34,415 nt of DNA from positions 1 to 34,415 of the forward strand of contig CALAWP010000023.1 of NCBI GenBank assembly GCA_937895345.1, given 5' to 3'. Position 1 is the stretch's first letter, and each line of letters begins with the position of its first letter. The notes under the pieces were generated by a model that ran no database searches, was not told where the DNA came from, and saw only the letters and a list, made by a program, of their open reading frames with translations. Below are positions 14,119 through 21,586 of this stretch, in pieces. The translations under genes were made by a program, and so were the position numbers. The stretch is from an uncultured Paenibacillus sp. (GTDB taxonomy: Bacteria > Bacillota > Bacilli > Paenibacillales > Paenibacillaceae).

Positions 14119-16131
14119 ATGACCCCACGCAATGTCCAACGATTATTCATCGGTTTGCTTGCGCTCGCGGCGCTGCTTCTGTCCGCGCGCTACGGCTTTC
14201 AGGAAGCTTGGCAATCCCAATATACGTACGCATCCGCCCCTGCCGCCCAAGCCAATCCTCAGCCTGCTCCGAATTCGGCCAAGCCGCCGGTTGTCCAGCA
14301 GCCGGATGCGTCGGTGCCGGCCAAGCCTCAACCGCTCAGCAAGCGGGTGGTCGAATACCATATCGGGGTTGTGCTGGAGGAAGCCGAACGCCAGCTGCTG
14401 GGAGAACAGTCCGTCATCTGGACCAACCCCGGCAAAAAAACGGTGTCCGAGCTTTATTTCCACCTGTATCCGAACGCCTTCCAATCCCCTCATACGACGT
14501 TTATGCGCGAATCCGGCGGCATGCTGCGCCAGGACAAAGCCACTCAAGACGGAAGGAGCCATATGCGTCTGACCTCGCTGCAAACGGAAGAAGGAGACAG
14601 CCTGCTGCCGCGGCTGCAATACATAAGACCCGACGACGGCAACGAAAGCGACTATACGCTGGCCAGGCTCCAGCTGCCGGAGCCCGTCGCTCCGGGACAA
14701 AGCGTAACGCTGAAGATCGGCTTCGAGGTGAAGCTCCCTGAGGTGTTTGCCCGCATGGGGTATTCCGGCAATTTCGTAATGGCGGGCCAATGGTTTCCCA
14801 AGGTGGCGGTATACGAAACGGCCGGCACCCGAGGAAGAACGTCGGAAGGCTGGAGCGTCCACCAATACCACGGCAACTCGGAGTTTTACAGCGACTTCGG
14901 CGTGTACAGCGTCCGCATCCAGGTGCCGGAAGCGTATACGGTTGCCGCAACGGGCATTCAGACGAAAAAGGCATCGGTCGAAGACGGCTACCGGACGTTT
15001 CAATTTTACGCCGAGGACGTGCACGATTTCGCCTGGGCGGCGTCTCCGGACTTCGTGTATGAAGAAATCGCCTTCTCCGAAAAGGGCATCCCGGGCGTCC
15101 GCATCAAGCTGTACCTGGATCCCGCTCATGCGGAACTGAAAGACCGGTATATGCATGCGGCCAAATCGGCTTTGACGAGCTATGCGAGATGGTACGGCTC
15201 CTACCCGTACAGCACGCTGTCGATTGTCGTCCCGCCGAAAGGCGCCGGAGGAGCGGGGGGCATGGAATATCCGACGCTGATTACCGCCGCGGCTGCGGAA
15301 CGCGAGAATCCCGGGTACGAGCTCGAGCGCACCGTCGTGCACGAGATCGGCCACCAATATTGGTACGGGATGGTCGCTTCCAACGAATTCGAGGAAGCCT
15401 GGCTGGACGAAGGCTTTACTTCCTACGCCGAAGACAAAGTGATGGAAGCCGCTTACGGCGTTTCGCCGAACTTGCGCATCGAGGCCAGCTATATGACCGA
15501 CCCGGCGCCGCTCAAGCAGGCGTCATGGAGCTACAGCGGCCACGGACAATACGCCGAGAACGTCTACATCCGCGCCAAGCTGGTGCTGACGGACATCGAG
15601 CGGCATGTCGGCGCCCAAACGATGCAGAAGATTCTCCGGACTTATTTTCAAAAATATAAATTCAAGCATCCGACCACCGCAGACTTTCAGAAGGTTGTCG
15701 AGAGCGTAACGAAAGAAAAATGGACCGATTACTTCAATCAATACGTTTACGGCAGCGATATGGCCGACTTCTCGGTGGAGGCGGTCAAGACGAAGGCCGT
15801 CAAAGGGGACACCCGGCAGCAGTTGTACGAGTCGACGATTCTCATCCAGCGCGACGGCGGAGCCGGACGGACCGTGCCGATCGTATTGGGATTCGAGGAC
15901 GGTACAACCGTCACGCTGGAGTGGAGAGCAGAGGAAACCTCCGTCAAGTATACGGAAACTCATGCCAAGCCGTTGAAATGGGTGGCCGTCGACCCGGATC
16001 ACACCAACGTTCTCGACAATAAGCTGATCAACAATTTTATGCTCGCCGAATTAGAGGGCGATACGCGCACGCGCTGGAACCTCGGCGTTTCGAGAGTTCT
16101 GGAAGGACTGCTCAGCGTATTCGGCTGGTAA
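14119..16131 (+). CDS. membrane-anchored M1-family zinc metallopeptidase
   Basis: A 670-residue gluzincin of the M1 aminopeptidase family. An N-terminal signal anchor (about 8-24) and a Pro/Ala/Gln-rich linker place the enzyme outside the membrane. The catalytic site is complete: GGME (about 380-383, the family's GAMEN-like loop) and HEIGH (His408, Glu409, His412) with the third zinc ligand Glu431 in WLDEG. The C-terminal region is shorter than in classical aminopeptidase N. The ATG at 14119 has GGGAGGG upstream. It would trim peptides outside the cell; substrate and regulation are unknown. A membrane protein gene follows 39 nt later, possibly in the same transcript. Confidence 0.92.
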   Translation: MTPRNVQRLFIGLLALAALLLSARYGFQEAWQSQYTYASAPAAQANPQPAPNSAKPPVVQQPDASVPAKPQPLSKRVVEYHIGVVLEEAERQLLGEQSVIWTNPGKKTVSELYFHLYPNAFQSPHTTFMRESGGMLRQDKATQDGRSHMRLTSLQTEEGDSLLPRLQYIRPDDGNESDYTLARLQLPEPVAPGQSVTLKIGFEVKLPEVFARMGYSGNFVMAGQWFPKVAVYETAGTRGRTSEGWSVHQYHGNSEFYSDFGVYSVRIQVPEAYTVAATGIQTKKASVEDGYRTFQFYAEDVHDFAWAASPDFVYEEIAFSEKGIPGVRIKLYLDPAHAELKDRYMHAAKSALTSYARWYGSYPYSTLSIVVPPKGAGGAGGMEYPTLITAAAAERENPGYELERTVVHEIGHQYWYGMVASNEFEEAWLDEGFTSYAEDKVMEAAYGVSPNLRIEASYMTDPAPLKQASWSYSGHGQYAENVYIRAKLVLTDIERHVGAQTMQKILRTYFQKYKFKHPTTADFQKVVESVTKEKWTDYFNQYVYGSDMADFSVEAVKTKAVKGDTRQQLYESTILIQRDGGAGRTVPIVLGFEDGTTVTLEWRAEETSVKYTETHAKPLKWVAVDPDHTNVLDNKLINNFMLAELEGDTRTRWNLGVSRVLEGLLSVFGW

Positions 16132-16170
16132 CCGCTTGTTGCCATAATCCGCGTTCAAGGAGCGATTGGG

Positions 16171-16989
16171 ATGAAAAATCATATGCTGCAAGGCTGGCGG
16201 CTTACATTCAGGCATTTGAATCTGGTATTGCTGCTCTTTCTGTACCAGCTGCTGTGGGGAATTGTCGTCTACCGGTCGATCGACGATATCGTCGCTCCGC
16301 TGCTTCGACGGTTTCCGCAATTGGCCCCCTCGGACGAGGCCATACCTTCGTTTCTGGCGGAGGCGCAATTCCAGCTGTTCAAGACCGATCTGGCAACGCC
16401 CTACTTATGGATGCTCGGCGGACTGTTCGCCGCAAGAATGCTGCTGACGCCCCTGTTCAACGCCGGACTCTTCTACTCGCTGCACCACCAGCTGCAAGGA
16501 GGCGACGGCACCCGCTTCATCGAAGGCGTGCGCAAGGCATGGAAGCCCGTGTCGCTGCTGAGCTGGGCTTGCGCCGCGCTGATGATCGCCCCGGCCTGGT
16601 GGATCGTGCCCAAGACGCTGAACGCGGTCAAGACGTCCGGCGCTCTGCCGGAGCTGGCTGCCTCCCTGCTGCCGGACGCCGTTCTTTGGCTGTTATGGAT
16701 CGCCGTCCTGCATCTGCTCTTCTTGTCCATGCAATTCGGCGCGGCCTCGGGCGAGGGCATTCTCCCCGTCTTGTGGCGCTCCGTCAGGCGGTTCTTCGTC
16801 TACGCCGCCGTCTCCGTCCTGATGTGGGGAATCGCCGCGCTTGCCGGCATCGCCGTGTCCTGCGTGTCCATGCTGTGGGCCGGATTGTTCGCGCTGATCA
16901 TGCATCAGGGTTATCCTCTGATCCGCACGCTGCTGAAGGTTTGGACGATCGCCGCGCAATACAACGCATTGAAGTCCGACAACGCATAG
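16171..16989 (+). CDS. hypothetical polytopic membrane protein
   Basis: A 272-residue protein with about six membrane segments: near 17-36, 77-95, 127-147, 168-188, 205-230 and 228-246 by eye. The N-terminus is basic and short, and a hydrophilic, Pro-containing segment lies between the first two helices. I recognise no catalytic motif. It starts 39 nt after the M1 peptidase, with AAGGAGCG about 9 nt before its ATG, and is closed by a strong terminator, so the two probably form one transcript. Confidence 0.8.
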   Translation: MKNHMLQGWRLTFRHLNLVLLLFLYQLLWGIVVYRSIDDIVAPLLRRFPQLAPSDEAIPSFLAEAQFQLFKTDLATPYLWMLGGLFAARMLLTPLFNAGLFYSLHHQLQGGDGTRFIEGVRKAWKPVSLLSWACAALMIAPAWWIVPKTLNAVKTSGALPELAASLLPDAVLWLLWIAVLHLLFLSMQFGAASGEGILPVLWRSVRRFFVYAAVSVLMWGIAALAGIAVSCVSMLWAGLFALIMHQGYPLIRTLLKVWTIAAQYNALKSDNA

Positions 16990-17020
16990 AGCTGCGAGGC
17001 GCAAGCGCCAAAAGGGCAAA

Positions 17021-17068
17021 GGCCGAGCGGGCGGGAACTTTGACGTTCCCGCCCGGTCGGCCTTCCTT
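17021..17068 (+). terminator. terminator after the M1 peptidase/membrane protein pair
   Basis: GGCCGAGCGGGCGGGAAC (17021-17038) pairs with GTTCCCGCCCGGTCGGCC (17045-17062) with one mismatch around a 6-nt loop, followed by TTCCTT. Confidence 0.85.
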
Positions 17069-17117
17069 ATCACCCGCCGAAGACCGGCATCCTTCCGCGT
17101 GTCGGCTTCCGGAGTTA

Positions 17118-17585
17118 CTACAGCAGCGCTTCAATCTCCTTGGCAAGCTGGGCCGGCTCCACGCCGGAATCGAACCAGGCGACGACTTCGCCCTGCCTGT
17201 CCACGAGATATTTGGCAAAGTTCCACTGGATGTCGTCAAGACCGGGCAGCGACTGCTTCAAAAACTTGAACAGCGGATGCGCCGTCTCTCCCCGGACGTC
17301 GGTCTTGGCAAACAGCGGGAACGTGACGCCGTATCGCAATTGGCAGAAGCTCAGCACCTCGGCGTTCGACCCCGGCTCCTGAGCTCCGAACTGGTTGCTC
17401 GGAAATCCCAATATTTCGAGACCTTGCTCCCGGTATTGCTCGTACAACTGCTGCAAGCCCGCGTACTGCGGCGTAAAGCCGCATTCGCTGGCCGTATTCA
17501 CGATCAGCAGCGCCTTACCCTCGAATTCCTTCATCGACATTTTCCGGCCGTCGATCGTTTCGACTTCGTAATCGTAAAGGCTCAT
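17118..17585 (-). CDS. bsaA: glutathione peroxidase-family thiol peroxidase
   Basis: A 155-residue peroxidase of the Gpx family. It has NTASECGFTPQY with the peroxidatic Cys35, FPSNQFGAQEPG with Gln65-region residues, and WNFAKYLV with Trp121 and Asn122, which together form the catalytic tetrad. Cys81 sits at the place of the resolving cysteine of thioredoxin-dependent members, so electrons probably come from thioredoxin. The enzyme reduces hydrogen peroxide and lipid hydroperoxides in the cytoplasm. It starts 21 nt after ccdC, with GAGAGGGGAAGAG upstream, so the two are probably co-transcribed. Confidence 0.95.
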   Translation of the reverse strand: MSLYDYEVETIDGRKMSMKEFEGKALLIVNTASECGFTPQYAGLQQLYEQYREQGLEILGFPSNQFGAQEPGSNAEVLSFCQLRYGVTFPLFAKTDVRGETAHPLFKFLKQSLPGLDDIQWNFAKYLVDRQGEVVAWFDSGVEPAQLAKEIEALL

Positions 17586-17606
17586 ATGGACTCTTCCCCT
17601 CTCTCG

Positions 17607-18095
17607 CTACGGCGTCTCCATCCGCCGCAGTCTTAAGTAATCGCTCAGCATGGCGAGCCGCCACGGAATGATCATCCCGAACGCCAGCAGATAAAAGATC
17701 GCTCCCGTCTGCGGAATCGACATATATTGGTCGACGACCCCGTGCAGCGTCAGCCGGACGAGCAGCAAAGTCATAATGACCGCGACAAACGCCTTCGATC
17801 TCCGCACGTAAATATCGCGGTCTACCCGTTCCAGCCGGGTCGTCACGACCAGCGGAAAAGCAAACACCAGCATGCCCGTCCCGAAGGCGGACAACCCCCA
17901 TAACCACGGAATATGCGTGACCGGAGCGGCAAACATGATAAACCCCGTCGCCATGCCGAGAGGAGGTATAATGATCTTCTTTAACGTGGCCGGGCGCTTG
18001 CCCGCGCGCAGCCGTATCGCGATCAGCAGCAGCCCGGCCAATGCCGAAACTGCGATGGCGCTCGTCTGCACGATTGGATCGGACCATGACCACAT
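17607..18095 (-). CDS. ccdC: CcdC-family membrane protein
   Basis: A 162-residue membrane protein of the CcdC family (DUF1453). Landmarks are the basic KRPATLKKIIIPPLGMATGFIMF region near residues 33-55, a helix with AFGTGMLVFAFPLVVTT, RRSKAFVAVI, and the QTGAIFYLLAFGMIIPWR segment near the C-terminus. Five membrane segments are seen. In B. subtilis ccdC lies next to ccdA in the cytochrome c maturation locus, but its own role is unclear. Here it precedes a thiol peroxidase gene instead. A GGGGGATG purine run lies before the ATG. Confidence 0.88.
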   Translation of the reverse strand: MWSWSDPIVQTSAIAVSALAGLLLIAIRLRAGKRPATLKKIIIPPLGMATGFIMFAAPVTHIPWLWGLSAFGTGMLVFAFPLVVTTRLERVDRDIYVRRSKAFVAVIMTLLLVRLTLHGVVDQYMSIPQTGAIFYLLAFGMIIPWRLAMLSDYLRLRRMETP

Positions 18096-18197
18096 GCCGC
18101 ATCCCCCCGTCTATCGCGGCCCCGCCTTAAGCGGCAGGCCCGCCCTTCTACTTGTAGTTTACATGGACGGTTCGGCGCTTGCAAATAGGGTCTGGCA

Positions 18198-18238
18198 CAA
18201 AAAAACGCAAGCGGCAGGATCATGTCCTGCCGCTTGCG
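18198..18238 (-). terminator. terminator of the catalase gene
   Basis: On the minus strand CGCAAGCGGCAGGA pairs perfectly with TCCTGCCGCTTGCG around a 5-nt loop and is followed by seven T. It lies about 107 nt after the catalase stop. Confidence 0.92.
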
Positions 18239-18249
18239 CCGCGTTCAGC

Positions 18250-18330
18250 GATAGAAGTTGAACTGTATATTGGTACGAACCAATTGGGATGAGGAAATCG
18301 AACGGGGGAATCGACAGCGGTCGACTGTCG
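18250..18330. repeat. imperfect direct repeat, copy A
   Basis: This region, just after the catalase stop, resembles 21135-21210 in the same orientation. Shared blocks are AGTTGAAC, TGG-ACGAA and GAGGAAATCGAAC, with about two thirds of bases alike by eye. The pair brackets the PerR/regulator/catalase block. Confidence 0.5.
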
Positions 18331-18345
18331 GTTCGAATAACCCTT

Positions 18346-19800
18346 TCACCCTTGCGGCACAAACGCCCGGATATCGACGCCCAGCGCCTCGGACAGCTTC
18401 GTCCCGAGCGTGCGGTCCGCGCGGAAGAAGTTGCAAATGGCGCGCAGCCGAATGTCGTCGTTCGTCGCCTTCAAGTCGTTGGCGAGATTGGAAATCAGAT
18501 TGGCCTGCTGCTCCTCCGGCAGCGAGCGGAAGCGTTCGCCCGCCTGCGTAAAGTCGTCCGTCTTGTCGATCTTCTGCCGCCCGGCGAAGCCGTGAAGCGG
18601 TACGGAGGAATCCGCGTATTCCGGATCTTCCTTCGGACTGTCTTCGAAGCTGTTCGGCTCGTAATTGACCGGGGACGGGTCGGCCTTCATCGTCATGGCT
18701 CCGTCCCGCTGATGGTTGCGGACCGGCGCATACGGGCAGTTGATCGGAATGTTCAAATAGTTGGCGCCCAAACGGTAGCGCTGCGTATCCGGATAAGAGA
18801 ACAGACGTCCCTGCAGCAGCTTGTCTTCGGAAGGCTCGATGCCCGGTACGAGAGCGCTTGGCGAGAACGCGGACTGCTCCACCTCGCCAAAGTAATTGAT
18901 CGGATTTCGGTTCAGCGTCATCGTGCCGACTTTCACGAGCGGGTACTGATCTTCCGGCCACACCTTCGTCGGATCGAGCGGATCGAAGGCGTAACGGTCC
19001 ATATGCTCCGGCGGCATCATTTGGACATGGAGCTCCCACTGCGGATAATTGCCAAGCTCGATCGCCGCGTACAGATCGCGAGTCGCATGGTTGAAATCTT
19101 TGGCCTGCATCTCGGCGGCTTCCTGCGCCGTAAAGTTGCGAACGCCTTGCAGCGACTTCCACGTATATTTGACATACGTGATCTTGCCCGCATCGTTGAT
19201 CCACTTGAAGGCATGCACGCCGAAGCCGTCCATCTCCCTGTACGTGGCGGGCGTGCCGTCGTCCGAGAACAACCAGGTCATCATATGCGTCGACTCGGGT
19301 GACAGCGTCATGAAATCCCAGTAGCGGGCGGGATCCTGAATGTTCGTATCCGGTGCGGGCTTCAGCGAGTGCACCATATCCGGAAATTTGATCGCATCGC
19401 GGATAAAGAAGACGGGCAAATGATTGCCGACCAAATCGTAGTTCCCTTCCTGCGTATAAAATTTTACGGCGAAGCCGCGCGGATCCCGGGACGTCTCCGG
19501 CGAGCCCGTGCCGTGGATGACCGTCGAGAAGCGGACGAACACCGGCGTTTCCGTGCCCGCCTCCTGCAAAAAGTGAGCTTTCGTATGCTCGGACATGCCG
19601 CGCTCGGTCCGGAATACGCCGTGCGCCCCCGCCCCACGCGCATGCACGACGCGCTCCGGTATGCGCTCGCGGTCGAAATGCGCCAGCTTTTCCAGCAGAT
19701 GATAGTCTTCCAGCAGCGCAGGCCCGCGTTGTCCCGCCGTACGGGAGCTTTGGTTGTTGCCGACAGGAGCGCCTTGGTTCGTGGTCAATCGATTGTTCAT
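18346..19800 (-). CDS. katA: monofunctional heme catalase (KatA type)
   Basis: A 484-residue small-subunit catalase that splits hydrogen peroxide to water and oxygen. It has the active-site VVHARGAGAHG with His53, Asn126 in VGNHLPVFF, the NADPH/heme-region RDPRGFAVKFY, and the proximal heme ligand Tyr336 in RLFSYPDTQR. The N-terminus (TNQGAPVGNNQ) closely matches B. subtilis KatA as recalled. I chose ATG at 19800, with GAGGTG 6 nt upstream; a start seven codons earlier lacks a site. A PerR-type palindrome lies 32 nt upstream, and a regulator pair (PerR-like protein and degenerate response regulator) is encoded directly upstream on the same strand. Confidence 0.96.
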   Translation of the reverse strand: MNNRLTTNQGAPVGNNQSSRTAGQRGPALLEDYHLLEKLAHFDRERIPERVVHARGAGAHGVFRTERGMSEHTKAHFLQEAGTETPVFVRFSTVIHGTGSPETSRDPRGFAVKFYTQEGNYDLVGNHLPVFFIRDAIKFPDMVHSLKPAPDTNIQDPARYWDFMTLSPESTHMMTWLFSDDGTPATYREMDGFGVHAFKWINDAGKITYVKYTWKSLQGVRNFTAQEAAEMQAKDFNHATRDLYAAIELGNYPQWELHVQMMPPEHMDRYAFDPLDPTKVWPEDQYPLVKVGTMTLNRNPINYFGEVEQSAFSPSALVPGIEPSEDKLLQGRLFSYPDTQRYRLGANYLNIPINCPYAPVRNHQRDGAMTMKADPSPVNYEPNSFEDSPKEDPEYADSSVPLHGFAGRQKIDKTDDFTQAGERFRSLPEEQQANLISNLANDLKATNDDIRLRAICNFFRADRTLGTKLSEALGVDIRAFVPQG

Positions 19801-19831
19801 CCGAAACACCTCATTTATCAAAATAATATAT

Positions 19832-19846
19832 TTAGACTTAATCTAA
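19832..19846 (-). promoter_or_regulatory. PerR-type box before the catalase gene
   Basis: On the minus strand this reads TTAGATTAAGTCTAA, a 7-1-7 inverted repeat with one mismatch between arms, and close to the PerR consensus TTATAATNATTATAA. A TATAAT lies upstream of it (plus 19859-19864 region), so repressor binding would block the start of transcription. Confidence 0.75.
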
Positions 19847-19922
19847 ATCTTATTATTGATTATACCGCCCAAAGGACGACCTTTCATGAACATCGGATGA
19901 AATTTGAATGAAAGCCGGCGGA

Positions 19923-20693
19923 TCAGGAACCCGTGCCGAAAGCCGGTCCATCCGCCAATCTGTAGCCCGCTCCGCGGACGGTAACGATATATTTCGGCAT
20001 GATGGCGCTGTCCCCCAGCTTTTTGCGCAAGCTTTTGATATGCACGTCGACGACGTTGCTGCCCGCATAGAACTGAAGCCCCCAGACGGCGTCCAGCAGC
20101 GATTCGCGCGTCTGTACGGAGCCGTCCGACCTTATGAATTGCAGCAGCAGGTCGTATTCCGTCTTGGTGAGGTCGATGCGCTCTCCGTTCCGCTCCACCG
20201 TCATCTTCCTAAGATCGATGCGGATATCCTTGAACGCAAGCTTGTCTTCGATGGCGGCCAGCAGTTCGTTCCGCTGATCCAGCAGCGCGCCGATCCGTTC
20301 CAACGATTCCTCGGGCCGAAGCGGCCAAGGCAATACGACGGCTCCGGCCTTCGCCAGCTCCTTGCCCCAAGCCGAAGCGGCTTGCGCTTCATCCAGCAGC
20401 ACCGCCGCCGGAATGCCGGCCCGCAGCGCTTGCGAAAGCCATTCCGCGCGGCGGTCGTCCCGCTCCGCCAATTGGGCAATCGGCAGCGCGTCGCAAATGA
20501 GGAGCTCCGGCTTGACCGCAAGGCAGACATCCATATTGAAATCATGCAGCGTAAACAGATCGAAGCAGTTGGCGGTCATCGCCGCCAGCAACCCTCTGAT
20601 CCGCTCGGGCAGCGGGCTGACGACCATAATCCGCTTCGTCAGCGAGCACAGCATGCCCTCGCCGGGGCTGCTCAGGGAGCTTGCTTCGCGCAT
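19923..20693 (-). CDS. OmpR-type DNA-binding protein with degenerate receiver domain
   Basis: A 256-residue protein. The C-terminal 100 residues are a clear OmpR/PhoB winged helix: LTKTEYDLLLQFIRSDGSVQTRESLL, then NVVDVHIKSLRKKLGD and VRGAGYRLA. The N-terminal 130 residues have the rhythm of a receiver (a possible Asp in LLICDA) but lack the usual acidic pair (VVSPLP instead) and the conserved Lys before Pro, so phosphorylation is doubtful. No histidine kinase is encoded nearby. ATG at 20693 is chosen because GGAGGGGG lies about 10 nt upstream inside perR; it overlaps perR by 22 nt. Its place between the peroxide sensor and catalase suggests a role in oxidative-stress control. Confidence 0.82.
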   Translation of the reverse strand: MREASSLSSPGEGMLCSLTKRIMVVSPLPERIRGLLAAMTANCFDLFTLHDFNMDVCLAVKPELLICDALPIAQLAERDDRRAEWLSQALRAGIPAAVLLDEAQAASAWGKELAKAGAVVLPWPLRPEESLERIGALLDQRNELLAAIEDKLAFKDIRIDLRKMTVERNGERIDLTKTEYDLLLQFIRSDGSVQTRESLLDAVWGLQFYAGSNVVDVHIKSLRKKLGDSAIMPKYIVTVRGAGYRLADGPAFGTGS

Positions 20694-21067
20694 AGACCGC
20701 ACACCCCCTCCAGCACAACATGCGCATGCGTAATTTCGTATTTCGTTTCCCGGGCAACGCGAGCCGTCCAATCTTGCGGAAGATCCGTCATCACTTCATC
20801 GACGCGGCCGCACTTCACGCAGACGATGTGCTGATGCTCCTCGGTTCTGGCATCGTAGCGGCTGACCGCTTCGCCCAGCTTCAGCTCCCGAATCAGCCCC
20901 GTATCCGTCAAGTATCGCAAAGAATTGTACACCGTCCCGTAGGCGAACTGATAGCCCTTGGCCCGAAGACGCTCGATCACGTCCGCCGCCGTCGGATGGT
21001 CGCCGGCCTCCTGAACGACCTCGAACACCGCTTTTCGCTGTATAGTTAAGTTTATTTTCGCACTCAT
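20672..21067 (-). CDS. perR: Fur-family regulator, PerR-like
   Basis: A 131-residue Fur-family repressor. The DNA-binding helix (FAYGTVYNSLRYLTDTGLI) and both structural zinc pairs (Cys83/Cys86 and Cys123/Cys126) are present. The regulatory metal site resembles PerR: His24, Asp72, His78 and His80 match B. subtilis His37, Asp85, His91 and His93; at the place of Asp104 there is Glu91 next to Asp90. PerR senses peroxide by oxidation of its iron-binding histidines. The N-terminus is shorter than B. subtilis PerR by about ten residues, so helix one is reduced. ATG at 21067 is chosen because a promoter and operator lie just upstream, excluding the longer frame. Confidence 0.85.
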   Translation of the reverse strand: MSAKINLTIQRKAVFEVVQEAGDHPTAADVIERLRAKGYQFAYGTVYNSLRYLTDTGLIRELKLGEAVSRYDARTEEHQHIVCVKCGRVDEVMTDLPQDWTARVARETKYEITHAHVVLEGVCGLCAKQAP

Positions 21068-21093
21068 TTTTTCATGCCGCCTTTGTAATGATT

Positions 21094-21130
21094 TTAGACT
21101 AAGTATAAATATAACCTTGTAAGACGTCAA
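21094..21130 (-). promoter_or_regulatory. perR promoter with overlapping PerR box
   Basis: On the minus strand TTGACG (21130-21125), 17 nt, then TATACT (21107-21102) form a good sigma-A promoter. The 7-1-7 palindrome TTATACTTAGTCTAA (21108-21094) covers the -10, so the protein would repress its own gene. It is nearly the same as the box before the catalase. Confidence 0.85.
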
Positions 21131-21134
21131 ACTG

Positions 21135-21210
21135 GATAAGTTGAACCGGGTAATGGCACGAATCGAGTGGAAGGAGGAAATCGAACAGGGAAAACGGTCG
21201 GCGATCAACA
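21135..21210. repeat. imperfect direct repeat, copy B
   Basis: Second copy of the element seen at 18250-18330, in the same orientation, placed just upstream of the perR promoter. Conserved blocks are AGTTGAAC, TGG-ACGAA and GAGGAAATCGAAC. Confidence 0.5.
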
Positions 21211-21237
21211 TCCATAGCTCAAAAGGTCGGAAAAATT

Positions 21238-21244
21238 TGTCGAA
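21238..21244 (+). promoter_or_regulatory. possible Spo0A box
   Basis: TGTCGAA, inside AATTTGTCGAATTG, matches the Spo0A box core. It lies 17 nt upstream of the -35 of the small transcription unit. A seven-base match alone is expected by chance a few times in a window of this size. Confidence 0.3.
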
Positions 21245-21260
21245 TTGAATGTTCTGAATA

Positions 21261-21289
21261 TTTACAAAATTATAATAATGGACTACAAT
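21261..21289 (+). promoter_or_regulatory. sigma-A-type promoter of a small transcription unit
   Basis: TTTACA (21261-21266), exactly 17 nt, then TACAAT (21284-21289). The transcript would start near 21296, 25 nt before a small ORF with a strong ribosome binding site. Confidence 0.7.
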
Positions 21290-21320
21290 AGGCTTAACTT
21301 CATCGAAAGGGGATAGTCCA

Positions 21321-21368
21321 ATGAAGACGGTTAGCGAAGCGTGCCCCAGTAAGAGCGAAAGGAGTTAA
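21321..21368 (+). CDS. possible 15-residue peptide
   Basis: ATG at 21321 with AAAGGGGA 7 nt upstream, 25 nt after the predicted transcript start. It encodes MKTVSEACPSKSERS and then stops. A second Shine-Dalgarno-like AAAGGAG (21358-21364) overlaps its end. The peptide has no membrane or signal features. It could be a leader peptide or a free short peptide. Confidence 0.4.
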   Translation: MKTVSEACPSKSERS

Positions 21369-21382
21369 CGGACAGGCAGGGC

Positions 21383-21505
21383 ATGCGGGAGATCGGCGGA
21401 AAGCGCATAGCGGATCGTACTTACTACAGAAAGGTATTCGTGCATGTTGGACAAATCACTTTCGTTGCATGCGGTGAATCGGATTGGAGCGTTGAAATAA
21501 ATTGA
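21383..21505 (+). CDS. possible 40-residue protein
   Basis: Frame with ATG at 21383 and TGA at 21503-21505, inside the small transcription unit. The sequence contains alternating hydrophobic stretches (VFVHVGQITFVA) and ends DWSVEIN, which looks more protein-like than random. The nearest ribosome binding site, AAAGGAG at 21358-21364, is too distant (about 18 nt) for efficient initiation. I recognise no family; it may be a remnant. Confidence 0.25.
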   Translation: MREIGGKRIADRTYYRKVFVHVGQITFVACGESDWSVEIN

Positions 21506-21526
21506 ATAGCCGTAAGTTCGTCAAGT

Positions 21527-21570
21527 AAAAGGGATTCTGGTTATCGCCGATAAGCAGAATCCCTTTTTTT
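21527..21570. terminator. terminator shared by the small transcript and the cardiolipin synthase gene
   Basis: AAAAGGGATTCTG (21527-21539) pairs with CAGAATCCCTTTT (21555-21567), a 13-bp stem followed by a seven-T run on the plus strand. On the minus strand it ends in TTTTAC, 17 nt after the cardiolipin synthase stop, so it may serve both. Confidence 0.9.
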
Positions 21571-21586
21571 GCGTATAAGCAAGCAT

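Larger units (their letters stand above)
21296..21570 (+). ncRNA. possible small RNA or small-peptide transcript
   Basis: A stretch of about 275 nt lies between a good promoter and a strong terminator, with no gene of normal size. It contains a 15-codon ORF with an excellent ribosome binding site and a 40-codon ORF with a poor one. It could be a regulatory RNA, a dual-function RNA or a short-peptide messenger. No known RNA family is recognised. Confidence 0.45.

Noticed and set aside
14143..15357. 404-codon minus-strand frame opposite the M1 peptidase
   Set aside because: It is antisense to a gene with complete catalytic motifs, has Arg/His/Gly-rich composition typical of a GC-rich shadow frame, and no family signature.
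16254..17636. 460-codon plus-strand frame
   Set aside because: It runs through a membrane protein gene, a terminator and antisense of glutathione peroxidase, which no real gene would do.
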